A stretch of 64,000 bases of DNA from Lumnitzera littorea (lineage: Eukaryota > Streptophyta > Magnoliopsida > Myrtales > Combretaceae), in contig JAMXBB010000010.1 of assembly GCA_024138015.1 (NCBI GenBank), positions 14,665,835-14,729,834 of the forward strand, read 5' to 3'. The notes beneath the pieces are model-generated. The model ran no database searches. It was not told where the DNA came from and saw nothing but the letters and a program-made list of their open reading frames with translations. Positions within the stretch are counted from its first letter, which is position 1, and each line of letters starts with the position of its first letter. Shown piece by piece: positions 24,784 through 37,107 of the stretch. A program made the position numbers and the translations under genes.

Positions 24784-27700
24784 ACTAGCATCATCTTCCA
24801 AACGTAAGCCACTAAGAAGTGGAATAACTACAAGTTTAACAGCCAATAACCCTATCTCAACAAGGAAATCCATAATGAACTTGTGTTGATTAAGATAGCA
24901 ACCAGAATCCATCATACATAACTTTAACCCAAAAAATATCTAATAAGTCCAAGGTCCTTAATGGTAAAGGCATCATGAAGTTGTTGTTTAACAACGGCAA
25001 TTAAATCCTCACTAGATCTAGTAACAAACATGTCATCCACATATAACAAGACTACAACCAAACCATTGTCGTCACACTTATAAACAAGGAATGATCATGT
25101 TTCAATTAATAAAAACCATGTGAAGTTAAAACTCAGATATTTCTAAGTTCCATTGCTTAGAAGCCTATTTTAAACCATACAAAGGACCATTTTAACCAAC
25201 ACACTTGACCATTAGTTACCTTAGTGTAACCCTTTAGAGGTAACATGTATATCTCTTCATCAAGAAATCTATGAAAAAAAGCATTATCGATATCGATTTG
25301 ATGAAGTGACCAAGGAGATGCTAAAGCTACAACAATTAAAATACAAATCGTACTCAACTTAGCAACTGGAGAAAGATTATCATGAAAGCCCCTACCTTTA
25401 ATGTAAGTGTAACATTTAGCAACTAGTTTTGCTTTATAACGCTTAACACTATCATTCGACCTATACTTAACTTTGTAAACCCAACAATAACTAATAGCTT
25501 GTTTGCCTTTTGGCAAAGAAGTTAATTCCCATGTGTTATTACACTTAAGGGCTTCTAATTCTTTACTCACTACATCTCTCCACTCTTGATGTTTAACAAC
25601 TTATGAGTAGTTAGTAAGCTTATAGATAATTAACACATTAGTAAAGGAGGCTAGGTAATTAAGAGGAAAATGAGAACAAGTAGTATATTCAAATAAAGGA
25701 TATTTGGTATTAGTCATTGAAACAGATGATGTAGTAATGAGAAGACTATTGGATTGTGAATAAAATGAATGTACAAAGTCGTGCAACCAACTTAGTGTTT
25801 TCCAAACTCTAGATGATCTTCTAAGATTTGGAATATTATGTGAAGATGAAGTAAGGGAAGAAGTAACGGCAATAGAATTTGAAGCATGTTGATCAAACAC
25901 ACTAGAAGACTGATGAAGAGGACTTTCAAAGGAAACATAATTAGTAGGATTAGACTTAGAGGAAATAAAGGGACAAATTGGAGATTGTGAAGTTAAGGAA
26001 CAAGGAGAAATAAACTCTTTGAGTAGAAAGATGTATTCAAAGAATACAACATCACGACTTACAAGAATTTTGTGTGTATTAGGATCAAATAAATGATAAC
26101 CTTTTTGCCCATTTGCATAACCTAGAAACACACATTTAGCGCCTTTAGATCAAATTTATCAAATTTAAGACTAATACTGGCAACAAAATATAAGCATTCC
26201 ATGGTTTAAAGATGATCATAATTTGGTGGTATATGAAACAAAATTTCATATGGTGACTTCCAATGGTGTAGAGACATAAGCATTTTATTGATAAGATAAG
26301 TAGTGGTTAAAAGACACTCTCCCCAAAATTCTTTAGGTAAATTGTTGTATAGTTTAAGGGCACGAAATGTGTCCAAAAGATGTTAGTATTTCCTTTCAAC
26401 TTCCTCATTTTGTTGTGGTGTATAAGGTGCAGTGCATTGATGTGTAATTCCTAGACCATGAAAAAGATCTTGACACTCCCTTGAAAGAAGCTCTCCTCCA
26501 TTATATGTTCATGCTGTTTTAGGAGTTAATGAAAAATTATTTGCAACATATTTGAAGAACTAATGAAGGACAAAATAAGTTTGACTCTTATGATGCAACG
26601 AGTAGGTCCATATTGACCTTGAGAAATCATTAAAAATTGTAAGGAAATAACATGCTCCAAACAAAGAGGGAACTTTATGAGGTCCCAAAACATCAGCATA
26701 GATTAATTCAAATGCAAAAGAAGCAATACCAAAAGTCAAAGGAAAAGGAACTTGAGGAAATTTTGCCTCTTGGTAAATATTACAAACAAAATCACCCTAC
26801 TTTAAGTTTTTAGAAGTAGGCAAATGTTGCAGCTTACTAACTGATGTATGCCTTAGCTTATCATGTAACAAGTGAGCAACATCTTTCTTATTACAAGAAA
26901 TAATAAAAGAAGACAATGACTGTTTATTGAAATCACCTAAAGTACTAGATACATCATGCTATTTAGGATAGAGTACATAAAGACCATTCTTTGCATTTGC
27001 TTTGGCTACAACTTGACTAGATGTCTAGTCTTGAAAAGAACATGAGATGGAATTAAAACATGCCATCAAGTTATGATCAGTCATTAATTTGTGCATTGAT
27101 AAAAGATTATGTGAAAATTGTAGATCCAATAAGACTTAATGTATGGTAAGCTTGGGAGTAAGGTGAACGAAGCCACACTTGTTGGTGTGCAAACTGGTGC
27201 CATTTGATAGTTTGATGGTTATAAGATGTGGAAGTTCTATGATGTTATGTAATATATCAAGATAGGGTGTCATATGGTCAATCACACCAGTGTCCACTAT
27301 CCAACTAAACTAATTACTACTCAAAGCAAATAAACACAAAGATATGCATGGTGCGGCAATAAAACAATGATGCGCACTTGCACACTAAACTTTGTTTGCT
27401 ACTATAGCTGAGTCATATTTCTCTTTCATTAACTGTAGAACCTTTTGACAAAAATTATGCACTATATCACAATCAAAATTATTTTTCCCTTGTTGTTTTA
27501 CAGCATGCTATAACTCCCCATCATAAGGAGTGTCAACAATAGAAGATCTATGAGAATTCAAAAAGTATGAGGTTGAAGCATTGTTCATTCCTTTAGAATT
27601 GATCCTCTTACCCTTAAACCACTATGGATATCATACCAATTGAAAACATGTCTCAATTGTATGTCCATCCATTCTTCAATGTTTGCAAAACATAGCGTTT

Positions 27701-28487
27701 TTGTTTCTCCTTTTATCAACAAAGTTCTTGTTGCTACTTAGCTTATTTGTAAAGAAAGCACTCATTTCAACTTCGGGATTCAACACTCCTATTACTTGCT
27801 TTTGTTTTTTTATTTGCTACACTAAGTAATAGGCTCTATTGACCAAAGGCAAAGGCTCCATTAACAAAAAGTGGTTTCATAGTCCTTCATATGCTTTGTT
27901 GAGCCCCATTAGAAAATGAATCAATTTAACATGCAATTCATGCTCAACAATTCTCTCCTTCATTACACAAGTGCAATACACCATACAACTACATTCACAC
28001 TCTAGAAATGCATGCAATTCATGAAGTTCATCCAACCCTTCTTAAGTTTATTAAACTATGCACTCATTGCATGGTTTCCTTATCTCAAGTTACTTATCTC
28101 ATGCTGTAATTGAAAGATAAGTGGTCCACTAACCACTCCATACTTCTCTCTAACCTCATTCCATATTTCATATGCTGACTTTGTATAGAGAAAATTTTAT
28201 GCTAAATCATTCATCATTGAATTTAGTAGCTAATAACTAACTATATAATCATATCTTTTCCATTTAATCTCATTAGCTGTATTATCCTCTGGTTTAACAA
28301 TCATACCATCAATAAAGCCTATTTTCATTTTAGCTCTCGACCTTAACTTGATTGATTTGCTCCAAGATAGGTAATTACTACCATTAAACACCGAATTCTC
28401 AATCGACATACTGGGACTATTAGATCCGAAGATATAATACGGATCATTGATCAACTTAGTATTATTATTCATGTTTGATCCGAACAA
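24784..28487 (-). pseudogene. Copia gag-protease-integrase-RT relic
   Basis: Reading on the minus strand: a gag start at 28487 (MFGSNMNNNTK, then NGSNYLSWSKSIKL, the usual plant Copia gag amino end). At about 27690-27650 is a zinc-knuckle region in which the second Cys codon reads TGA. Protease follows at about 27300 (SWIVDTGVIDHMTP, Asp-Thr-Gly kept). Pre-integrase sequence is at about 26870-26830 (LLHDKLRHTSVSKLQHL). The carboxyl part of integrase is at 26131-25980 (MFLGYANGQKGYHLFDPNTH). RT is at 25570-25157 (NTWELTSLPKGKQ, HQIDIDNAFFH). The RT active site YVDD is intact at 25032-25043, and YLNQHKFIMDFL is at about 24890. Several stops and frameshifts separate the pieces, so no full polyprotein is possible. 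Confidence 0.9.
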
Positions 28488-28611
28488 GTTTGACTATATT
28501 AATCAAAATAGCTATCAATCAAGATATTAAAAAAAAAAGACTTGATGGCAATTAATAAATGACTAAACTATATAATCGGATTTACAATACCTAGAACCAT
28601 CAACTTTGATA

Positions 28612-28851
28612 GCATAAAGGTATTTTGATTTCACCAAGATCCATGAACTAAAGCTTCCCAAAAACTTGTAGAGAATCTAATATATATTCTATTTGCAAGT
28701 ATAACCGAATGAATACAACTTTCTGTTTTCTACGGTATTTATACTAGCAAATACTAAAACAACATTAACTCCTACATCAAGGACATGTGGACAAGTAATA
28801 AAAATACAGTTAGATAAGTAAAGAAGATAAATAAAATACATGTATCTGGCA
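28612..28851 (-). repeat. Copia 5' LTR and degraded primer-binding site
   Basis: Pairs with 21214-21454. On the minus strand it begins TGCCAGATACATGTATT. Just inside it, TGCTATCAAAGT at about 28614-28603 matches 9 of 12 bases of the usual initiator-Met tRNA primer site, so the primer site has decayed. Confidence 0.85.
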
Positions 28852-31560
28852 TACATAATATATTTGTACCAATGAATCTTTTTTGAAGTTAATGCTTCGT
28901 TGTTTATAGTGAAAATTATTGGCCCATACTGTATGACTTGTCACTAATGTTAGCTAGTGACTCAAGTTTTCTCTTTCTTTTTCTTTTTTTTTTTTTCAAC
29001 ATTAGCTGGTGACTCAAGTTAAAAATTTGATATATAACCCATCACAAATTATCTAAAGCAGATGACCCATTTATGGCACAACAAAATCGATTTCGCCATT
29101 AGGATCACATAACTACACCCATTTAGTAATCTAAACACACTGTGAAGAACCATATCAATCCGCACAACCCTCTATAAAATGGATCAATGAGTCACATTCA
29201 TATTCATATTTTACATATTTGGGTAGGAGCACTTTCATATCACGACATATATATATAACATGATATAACACAAATTATTAACCTTAATAGGTGGTGGTAG
29301 TAAAATATCGAATTCAATTCAAAAGCTAAAACAATAAAAATAAACTAGTAGATCGCCAATTAATAGTGATGCCTTCAATAATCCATCGACTTTTGTTTAC
29401 ATTGTGTTTTATAAAAAGAGAAAGTACTGAGGAAAAAAAAAGAGAGAGAGAAAGTAAACATCAAAATTCACTAGCAACAGCCAATAGTCTCTTATTGTCC
29501 ACCACAATATCAAAAGGAAAAAAAAAATTCATTGGATATTATAAAGTCATGAATATGATATATATTGTATAAGTACCAATGAAAAAGTGGAATTTTCAAT
29601 TTCTAAAACCATTGTATATACTATATATATTAAAATTTTATTAAATATTTACACTTCATGTATATATAATATATAATGTGTAATACTTAACAAATCTTTT
29701 ATGAGAAGAAGAATATCCCTTAGGCTTTGTGTTTCTTTCCATTTTCTTTCTGACTTTATCTAAAAAATTAGAGATTTTCTCCTTCTATTAAAGCGGCATA
29801 CCCCATTAGCATCAAATTTTGCAGAAAATTATGAATATAATACAACAGCACCCGCAGACAATGGTATTATTAGATTATTTGATTTCTAAAAATCTTTAAG
29901 TCTTGGTTAGTCAAATGGAAGCCTTAGGATTAAACTAAAAAAAAAAAAATCTAAGAGATTTAAAGCTTCTGGTACCTTTTATTTGCATTGTCTTTATCTT
30001 TCCTTATAAGTGAGTACTTCCACCATGCTCCTTCCATAGTGTATTTTTGTTCTGAAAATGATATTCTTTAAACTTGAGCTTAAAGTTACTAGTAGGCCGT
30101 GGTTTTCCTTCAAAGATTTGTCGGACTCGATTCAAATTCAAAGTGAAGCTAGATTTCGAGCCAACTTCACGTAAGTTTCAGAAATTAAGTTTAATTTAAT
30201 CACAATTATCATAGGACATAAGTCAAAACGTATTCTAGGAAGAAATTCAACTTAATTCGGAAACAATGTTTTTAAGCTCGACTAGATGGTTTTATTTCTT
30301 GATATGGAAACAAACTTGAATATCTTGGTTGTAGTTATTGGGAGATTTTAGGTTCCCGATATCATTTTCAAGGACGGTGCTTTGATATTTTCTCATCATT
30401 TTTGAGTATTTTTACTTTATATTGATCATAATTGAGGGGTAAATAAATCAAGTAGAAAAGTATTAACTATGAAAATCAATATACAAGTATCTTGAGTTTC
30501 AATTATAAGATTTTTTTTTTTAAAAAAGGAAAAAAATGTGACGATCTTTTAAGCACAACTACGTTTTTACGTCATAATAACAAGATTTGCAAGAATTTTA
30601 AAATAAAGAAAAATTTTGAGATATCACACACTTTTAGATATCTACAGGGAAATTATAAACCTTAGGAGATTTATTAGTTTTACAACAAAATTACGTGATG
30701 TTAGTAGAATTGAGATGCAAGATATAAAGGACAACTATATTTTTTTAAAGAAAAATCACAGGAAATATGCATAAATGCATAATATTAGGCACATATGGGC
30801 AATTTCAAATACGGTTATGGATTCTCTTAAGAAATTAGGTGAAAATCCAAAATTACAGTCTGGAGGAGGTGGACCTTTATGATAGATTTTTCTTTTCTTT
30901 TTTTTTTTGCCGTCCTTTATGATAGATATTATGGCTTTGATGAATCATATTATTGATTTTTACGATCAAAACAATATTTACTGATGAACTTTTAAGGGTA
31001 AAATGATCATAGGCACAATTATTGAGAATTTATTGAATATGTTTGGTTGATTTTATATGATTTGAATAGATAGTTATGCTACTCTTACAATGTTATTACT
31101 GTTTTTTTTTTTTTTTGGGCCATAGAAAGTTATTACTGTTTTTAATTAGTAGAATATCAATTTCACAATATTCTTATTACTACTAAATAAGGAATTGTAG
31201 TTTCTTAAGAGCATAAAGAAAAAACAGTTATTCCTTTATATTTCTCTAGATGAGATCCTAGCCCAAATGTCATGGATTGCGATAAGGGTAAATTGATATT
31301 TTTAAGGGTAAATTATACTTAGTAATGGTGTTATCACACTTTTTCCCTTTGGACACCCTTTTTACTATTTTTTACACTTAGGGTATCCGTATCTTGCAAA
31401 ATAGTGAAAAAAGTAACAACATTTGGAAACCGTTATTTCTATCGAACTATAAGGACAAGGTATCAATTAAATCCAAATCCTTTTCCTAAACTCACTGCCC
31501 TGACATTGTGTTCAAGAAAAGGGAAAATATTAAAAAGGAACAAAAGTGAGAGGAAATAAT
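28852..31560. other. AT-rich intergenic DNA
   Basis: No gene or diagnostic transposon sequence is recognised. It contains homopolymer runs (30509-30524, 31100-31116) and a short GA-rich stretch at 29438-29454. Confidence 0.5.
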
Positions 31561-31599
31561 TTGAGATGAAAGAAAGTGAGGGGAAAATATATAACTTCC

Positions 31600-31912
31600 C
31601 TCTGTTTAGTTAAAGAAGAAATGAAAATGAAGGGAAAATTAATAATAAAATAATCTATTTTATTGAAATATAAAAAAAAAATCTCTCTAAAGGCATGCTT
31701 TTATTATAACAGCAATGAAATAATTTCAAAATAGTTCCCTCCCATTATCTTTAATTTAGATAGGATAATTTTTAATGGGTCTAAGGGAAACAATCCCCTT
31801 CCAAATCTATTATTTCTACCTTTTCTTCCTTTACCAATCAATGAAAATCATATTGATTTTTACACTTTCCATTCCCATCTTATTCCTTCCCTCAATCCAA
31901 ACACAATGTAAC
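31600..31912. mobile_element. Possible MITE (weak inverted ends)
   Basis: The left part (CTCTGTTTAGTTAAAGAAGAAATG, from about 31606) and the right part read in reverse (GTTTGGATTGAGGGAAGGAAT, ending about 31908) resemble each other imperfectly, as in short non-autonomous DNA elements. No clear target duplication was found. Low confidence. Confidence 0.3.
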
Positions 31913-33868
31913 TCACAAACACTAAAAATGAGAGTGATTGCACATGAGGCTCATGCGTTGCACAACAATTTATCTAGTGCAATGGAATGTGGGCTTGCAT
32001 GGAACTATTCCCTTCACTGGGTCCCTTCCCTCCACCAAAATTATATCAATGCTACTAATACCGATTCTCCACCTCTGCTCCATTCGGTCGAGATTCCCAA
32101 TTGCTACACTCGGTCAAGGCCAAGCCACGAAACCACAACTTGTTACGGAGTTGACAGGGTAGTCAAAGCAGTCTCACATACTTGACAACATTCTATTATA
32201 TTAATGCTAGCAGAACTATACACTTGTATTTCGTGTGCTTGAAAAAATAAAATACAAATAATATAATAAGAAAATGATAGCTTTTATAATAGAAAAATAA
32301 AAAAGTATTTTTATGGAGTCAAATTACTAAAAATTAAAAGTAAAATAAATTGTTTGAAAAGCTTTTTAAGTTTGGAAGCTTAAGTTGTGTCATCCTAATT
32401 TCACTCTTTCATTGACTAAATACTAGCAATTATGTAACTGCAATATGAATGCTTGAAAAACACAAATGATGATATAACATAAGTTTGCTGGAAATAATAT
32501 ATATTTATTTTAGCATGATTTTAAACATTTGATTTCTTATTATCTTGAAAAAATATTTTATTATGAAATCACATAAAAAGTTCCAAACCAAATTACAATT
32601 GATGCATAATTTTCCAATCCTGTAATTAATTTTTCTTTCAAGAGAAGGAACTAATTTGGTAATTTTATGTGTTACATTAAACCCCTCATTTTCCTATTGG
32701 AAGTTATAAAATAAATCCCGTAAGAAACTAAGAATTGGAGTATTAAACCTATACATCCCCAATAACTCAGCAAGTTGCAGTGTCTCTGTTTATGTTTCCA
32801 ATTGACGCAAGATTTTCTTAGGATACCTGCTTCACCTTTACATTTCAGCCAGGATATGATTGTCAATTCACTTGGACCACCAATACATAGGTAGAGGGGT
32901 AATCTTGGAAACTTGATAAAAAAACCAAGGTATGGTCAACAGTTCATATAGCTTTCTTTCTTTCTTTTTTTTTTTTTCCTTATAGTCATCTTCAATTTGT
33001 AATGAAGAGATTTGGGCATTTAACGGTCCCTTAAAAATAAAGTGTTGAAAGTGAGAGCATATCAAAAGGATGGAGAATGGACAAATTGTGCAGCACAAAA
33101 AAGTCAGTGTCTCTGGTTTTTTCCTCGTCATGTTCACCATTTCCATATTATTTCCCCCCCATAAAGCATAAATACAGGAGAAGTATTTATTAACAGTGTG
33201 AAAATAAAAGGAGTAAATTACAAATGTCTTATATTTGTTCCACATATATTTAATTTTTATATTTTTGAAATTGAACGTTTCAATGTTAGATCTTAAAAAA
33301 AAAAATGTTGTTAGGCCATTGAGACCATTTTGGCCATAAAAAATTTTGAAAATAATAAAATAAGTTATTAATTGAAGGCAAAATAGTAAAATAGTATCTA
33401 GATATACATTTTTTTTTTAAATGATTGGGAGCCTAAAACCAATTATTAGTGGTAGAAGGTTAAGCATATATGAAATAAATATAAGTAGATGTATTTGAAT
33501 CATAATGAAAGAAAAAAAAAGGACTCTTTAAAATTCTCAACAATAATTATACAAATTAAAAAAATATATATAGAAAAAATTGGAAGTTATTTTATTTAAT
33601 TTTTTAATAAGTACACCTAACACATCAATTAATATTTTCTATGTTTATTACTATTATGCCTTTACCTTGTTGAAGGAATTTGGCGCTTTGTTTACTGGAG
33701 ATATTTAATGGACACTGGTTTGTTAACGTAAGGAAGTGAACAACGTACGCGTACCTAGAAATAAACTCATGCCCGAAATGTGGGAAAAATGTCCGTGCAT
33801 TTGCATATGTCAAGTATAAGAAAACAAAGAGAAAGGATTGGAACTTAAGGGCCACGAAATAAATTAAA
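31913..33868. other. Unassigned intergenic DNA
   Basis: 31913-32185 is less AT-rich than its surroundings and has open frames in two registers, but no family is recognised. The remainder is AT-rich with no gene seen. Confidence 0.4.
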
Positions 33869-33889
33869 AGAGAGAGAGAGAGAGAGAGA
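33869..33889. repeat. (AG)n microsatellite
   Basis: Ten or more uninterrupted AG units. Confidence 0.95.
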
Positions 33890-33984
33890 TTTTAACCCTA
33901 TATAATGTTTGCTACAGGATTATCTGAATTACATAGGTGTGCATGAAAATTTGCCAAAATAAAAGTCATAGACTACACATAGTC

Positions 33985-34099
33985 GAGTAAATTTTTTTTT
34001 TTAACCAACTAAATCTTATATAATTGAGAAGGAGAGATTTGAATATGTTCTATCTTAAAAGAAAAACAATACTCATGCTAATTAGACTACAATGCCCTG
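33985..34099 (-). mobile_element. SINE-like tRNA-derived element (degenerate)
   Basis: On the minus strand GCATTGTAGTCTAATTAGCA resembles a polymerase III A box. About 40 bases on, ATTCAAATCTC (34044-34034) resembles a B box (GGTTCGAATCTC), and a homopolymer tail lies at about 34003-33990. The arrangement parallels 45095-45216. Box matches are weak. Confidence 0.4.
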
Positions 34100-34466
34100 G
34101 TTACGTTTGGTATACAGAAATAGCCTAAAACAAAATCCTAATATAGGTTTTATTCTCATTTCTAATGTTTGAAAGTACATTTTATGGCTTTAAGAAGTAA
34201 TTTAATTCCGTCTTTAAGAAGGTAAAATCGCTATTTCATTCCTACTTTATTAATTATGGTTTGTTAAAATTATTTTTTTAATCTTCAAACAAATTATATT
34301 ATATAATAATTAAGGGTATTTTCGATAAATAGAACTATAAGAATATTTAATGTTATTCAATTTCATTCCGTTCTATTCTTGTCTCCAAACATAAGAAAGA
34401 ATTTCTCATTCTAATCTTCACTCAATTCCATTCTAATCCAAATCATTTCTCCGTACCAAATGTGAC
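34100..34466. mobile_element. MITE candidate with 13-bp terminal inverted repeats
   Basis: Left end GTTACGTTTGGTA and right end TACCAAATGTGAC are inverted copies with two mismatches over 13 bp, 367 bp apart. There is no coding capacity. A target duplication was not recognised, so the superfamily is not assigned. Confidence 0.55.
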
Positions 34467-34590
34467 ATAAGATATTAAGTAAATTTCAATTATAAATTTT
34501 CCTAATCTACATTCAAGGTGCTTGGTTTATACACTCTAAAACTTGTATTATGAATTTATATGCCACAAGATACACATTCAAGGGTCTACT

Positions 34591-35351
34591 TAGACTTAAG
34601 CAAAGGTCAGTTCCGAACTGTGAACTGGCCTAGCTTAGAAGTAGGTAAGTCGACTCACTGGGATTTAAGAGCCTAAGCAGTTCAAGGAAGCGAAATCATC
34701 CGAATTGGTAGGTTGCGAACTGCCAGGCCGACTTACTATTGAATTGACCAGTTGGCCTAGTCGGTTCGCCCCCTTAAAAAAATAGAAAGAGAAAAAGAAA
34801 AAAAAAAGAAAAGAAAAGTGAGATCATTAAGTCGGAAAAAATAATTTAATAATATTTAGTAAGTTATTGTATGTCAAAACTATTTTATTTACGATAGTGA
34901 ATGACAATTTTTTTAACAATAATATTATCAAACTGATGATAAATGGTTAATCATAAATTAATTATGTGTTAAAGATGGATAGAAAATTCAATTTTAATTA
35001 ATATAAGTCCTTTTTGTATGACTTATTAAATGTTAAGGACTTAAATATAAGAAAAAAAAATTAAAAAAATCGAAATTGCATTAAATTGGAAATTAATAAA
35101 AAAATTAGAAATTATTAATGAATTAATACACTTAAAAAAAAGAGAAATGAGATCATATTATTAGAAATTATTAATGTATTAAAAAAAAGAAATTAATAAA
35201 ATTAATAAAAAATTTAAATATTAAAAATAAAAACAGTTCAAGCGTCTCAAACCGACTCGAAACCGCCAGCTTACATGCCAGTTACAATTCACCGTATCAT
35301 CGACCCGTAAACCGGCAGTTCAAGGTCGGTTCCAAACTGTGCCCAAATATA
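34591..35351. mobile_element. Non-autonomous hAT-like element with 8-bp target duplication
   Basis: A 761-bp block flanked by GGTCTACT (34583-34590) and GGTCTACC (35352-35359), an 8-bp direct repeat with one mismatch, which is the hAT target size. The ends, TAGACTTAAGCAAAG on the left and TATATTTGGGCACAG on the right read in reverse, agree at about 10 of 15 positions. Inner ends carry repeated AACTG, CAGTTC and CCGACT motifs (for example GGTCRGTTCCRAACTGTG near both ends). The middle is A-rich without a transposase frame. Confidence 0.6.
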
Positions 35352-35777
35352 GGTCTACCTGTGAATTAATACATTATTTTAAGTTTTTATCTTATATGAT
35401 TGTGGATTACGACTTAATGGACTATAAGACCCTACATGGTGGGATAAGTTTCAAAATTGGTATCAAACGTAAGGCTAACAATTTCATGTAAGGCTAATTA
35501 TTTGGCAATCAATTTTTATGTTGTCTACAATTTGCTACATACTTGTAATAGAAACTACATTAAAAATCGCAATATTTCCAAGCTAAATATATGAATAAGT
35601 CTAGTTGAAAAAAAAAAATAATATAAGAATTTAACTTCTTGATTTAAATTTTAAGTGCTATGTGAATGACTTAAAAAAAAAACTTATGATTTGATTTTTC
35701 TATGAAAAAATATTAGCTTGACAATTTAACCACTTATTCAAAGTTAGGTATTATGTGAATAACTTCAACTAATATAG

Positions 35778-35778
<1 letters not shown>

Positions 35779-35804
<26 letters not shown>
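35779..35804. repeat. (TA)n microsatellite
   Basis: Thirteen uninterrupted TA units. Confidence 0.95.
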
Positions 35805-35808
<4 letters not shown>

Positions 35809-35884
35809 GATTATTTCTATAAAATCTGACGATTAAAATAAATAATGAGAGGATATTTCTATAATTAGAGGCTAGGGGTATTTT

Positions 35885-37076
35885 TGTCATTGCAAAAGTT
35901 CCTAAAAGAACCCTACTTTAACTAGCTTGAAACATCCATTTTGATACTTGTAATTAATTAAACTTATGGTATAACTTTACTAAATACTTATTTTACACAA
36001 CTTATCGTTTTATAACATGATAGTATTTACATAAACGTTTTATACATAGGGTCATAAATTTATAATCAAAGTTTACCAAAACTACAGGTTTAAAATCTAT
36101 TTACAATAAGATAGAAACTAGTGGGCATCCTAAAAAATTCCTAATTAGTTTCCACAAAACTCAAAAGAAAAGTCAAAAGCTTAGATTCAATGGATTTTTC
36201 ATTCCTCACTTTTCCCAACCAACTGCACACTAACTTAGGAGTGGTGATATCTATATATCTTGACCTTCACTCATCACCTATAAAAGAGTTTATTAGGATA
36301 TGAGCACAACTAGCTCAATAAGTGGGATTCACAAACAAGGTTATTAATCATGATGAAATGTAATGCAATTAATCACTTGAAACATTGCACAACGTTATTT
36401 AATTCATTGTGAGATCAGAGAAATTACATCCGCTCTAACCTGGATTAAAGAGTTTCACTGTGACTTAAATTAAACTAAATCCAAGTTTGTGCGATATAAA
36501 ACACTATCCTCCTACTACCATCTTTGAACTATGGCCCCCACCTTCATCGCAGCCTATTCGCCTGTTATTTAGTTTGACTAAGGATGGGAAAATGACTACT
36601 CCAATTATCCTCATTGAAGGGAGTTGGTATTTGATATAATACTTCTAATTGTTCCCCTAACGAGTGCTATGGATGTCCAGTTAAGTTAATAGTGAAATCA
36701 CTCTTAATTCCATTTAAGGATGGCTAGGTAAGTTCACAACAAAACAAAATAAAATAATCATGTAGAGTAGCATGCTAAGGAGTTTAACTCCTATCACAAT
36801 CAAAATATTAACCACACATATGGCATGCACATAGGCAATTAATTTACAACCACAATCAAAGTACTTTTATGCTTCTAGATACTTTAATACAGTATCTCAA
36901 CAAGCGATAAAGCCATGATCCCAACTTATTTATCCAGACACTTACTGTGAAAGACTAGTGTTTTCAACGCTCTGATCACTAGGAGACCCTATATATATAC
37001 AAAACCTAGATTTAGTTTTTGTAAGAACTATGAAAACATTAAGTTTCTATCTAAAAGTATTCCGTTAAACGGTTAC

Positions 37077-37107
<31 letters not shown>

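Larger units (their letters stand above)
21214..28851 (-). mobile_element. Degenerate Ty1/Copia retrotransposon with two LTRs, interrupted by a solo LTR
   Basis: Direct repeats of about 240 bp bound the element (28612-28851 is the 5' LTR, 21214-21454 the 3' LTR, minus-strand sense). Between them, in the right order on the minus strand, are gag, zinc knuckle, protease, integrase, RT and RNase H relics. A G-rich polypurine tract abuts the 3' LTR. The element is split at 22121-24783 by a later insertion; without it the element would be about 5.0 kb, normal for Copia. The two LTRs differ at roughly one position in nine by eye, so it is an old insertion. Frames are broken by stops, and it cannot be autonomous. 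A target duplication at the outer ends could not be recognised. Confidence 0.9.

Noticed and set aside
31775..32185. 136-codon open frame with a hydrophobic start resembling a signal peptide
   Set aside because: No recognisable domain, an overlapping second frame is equally open, and the 5' half overlaps a possible MITE. Composition alone can explain it.
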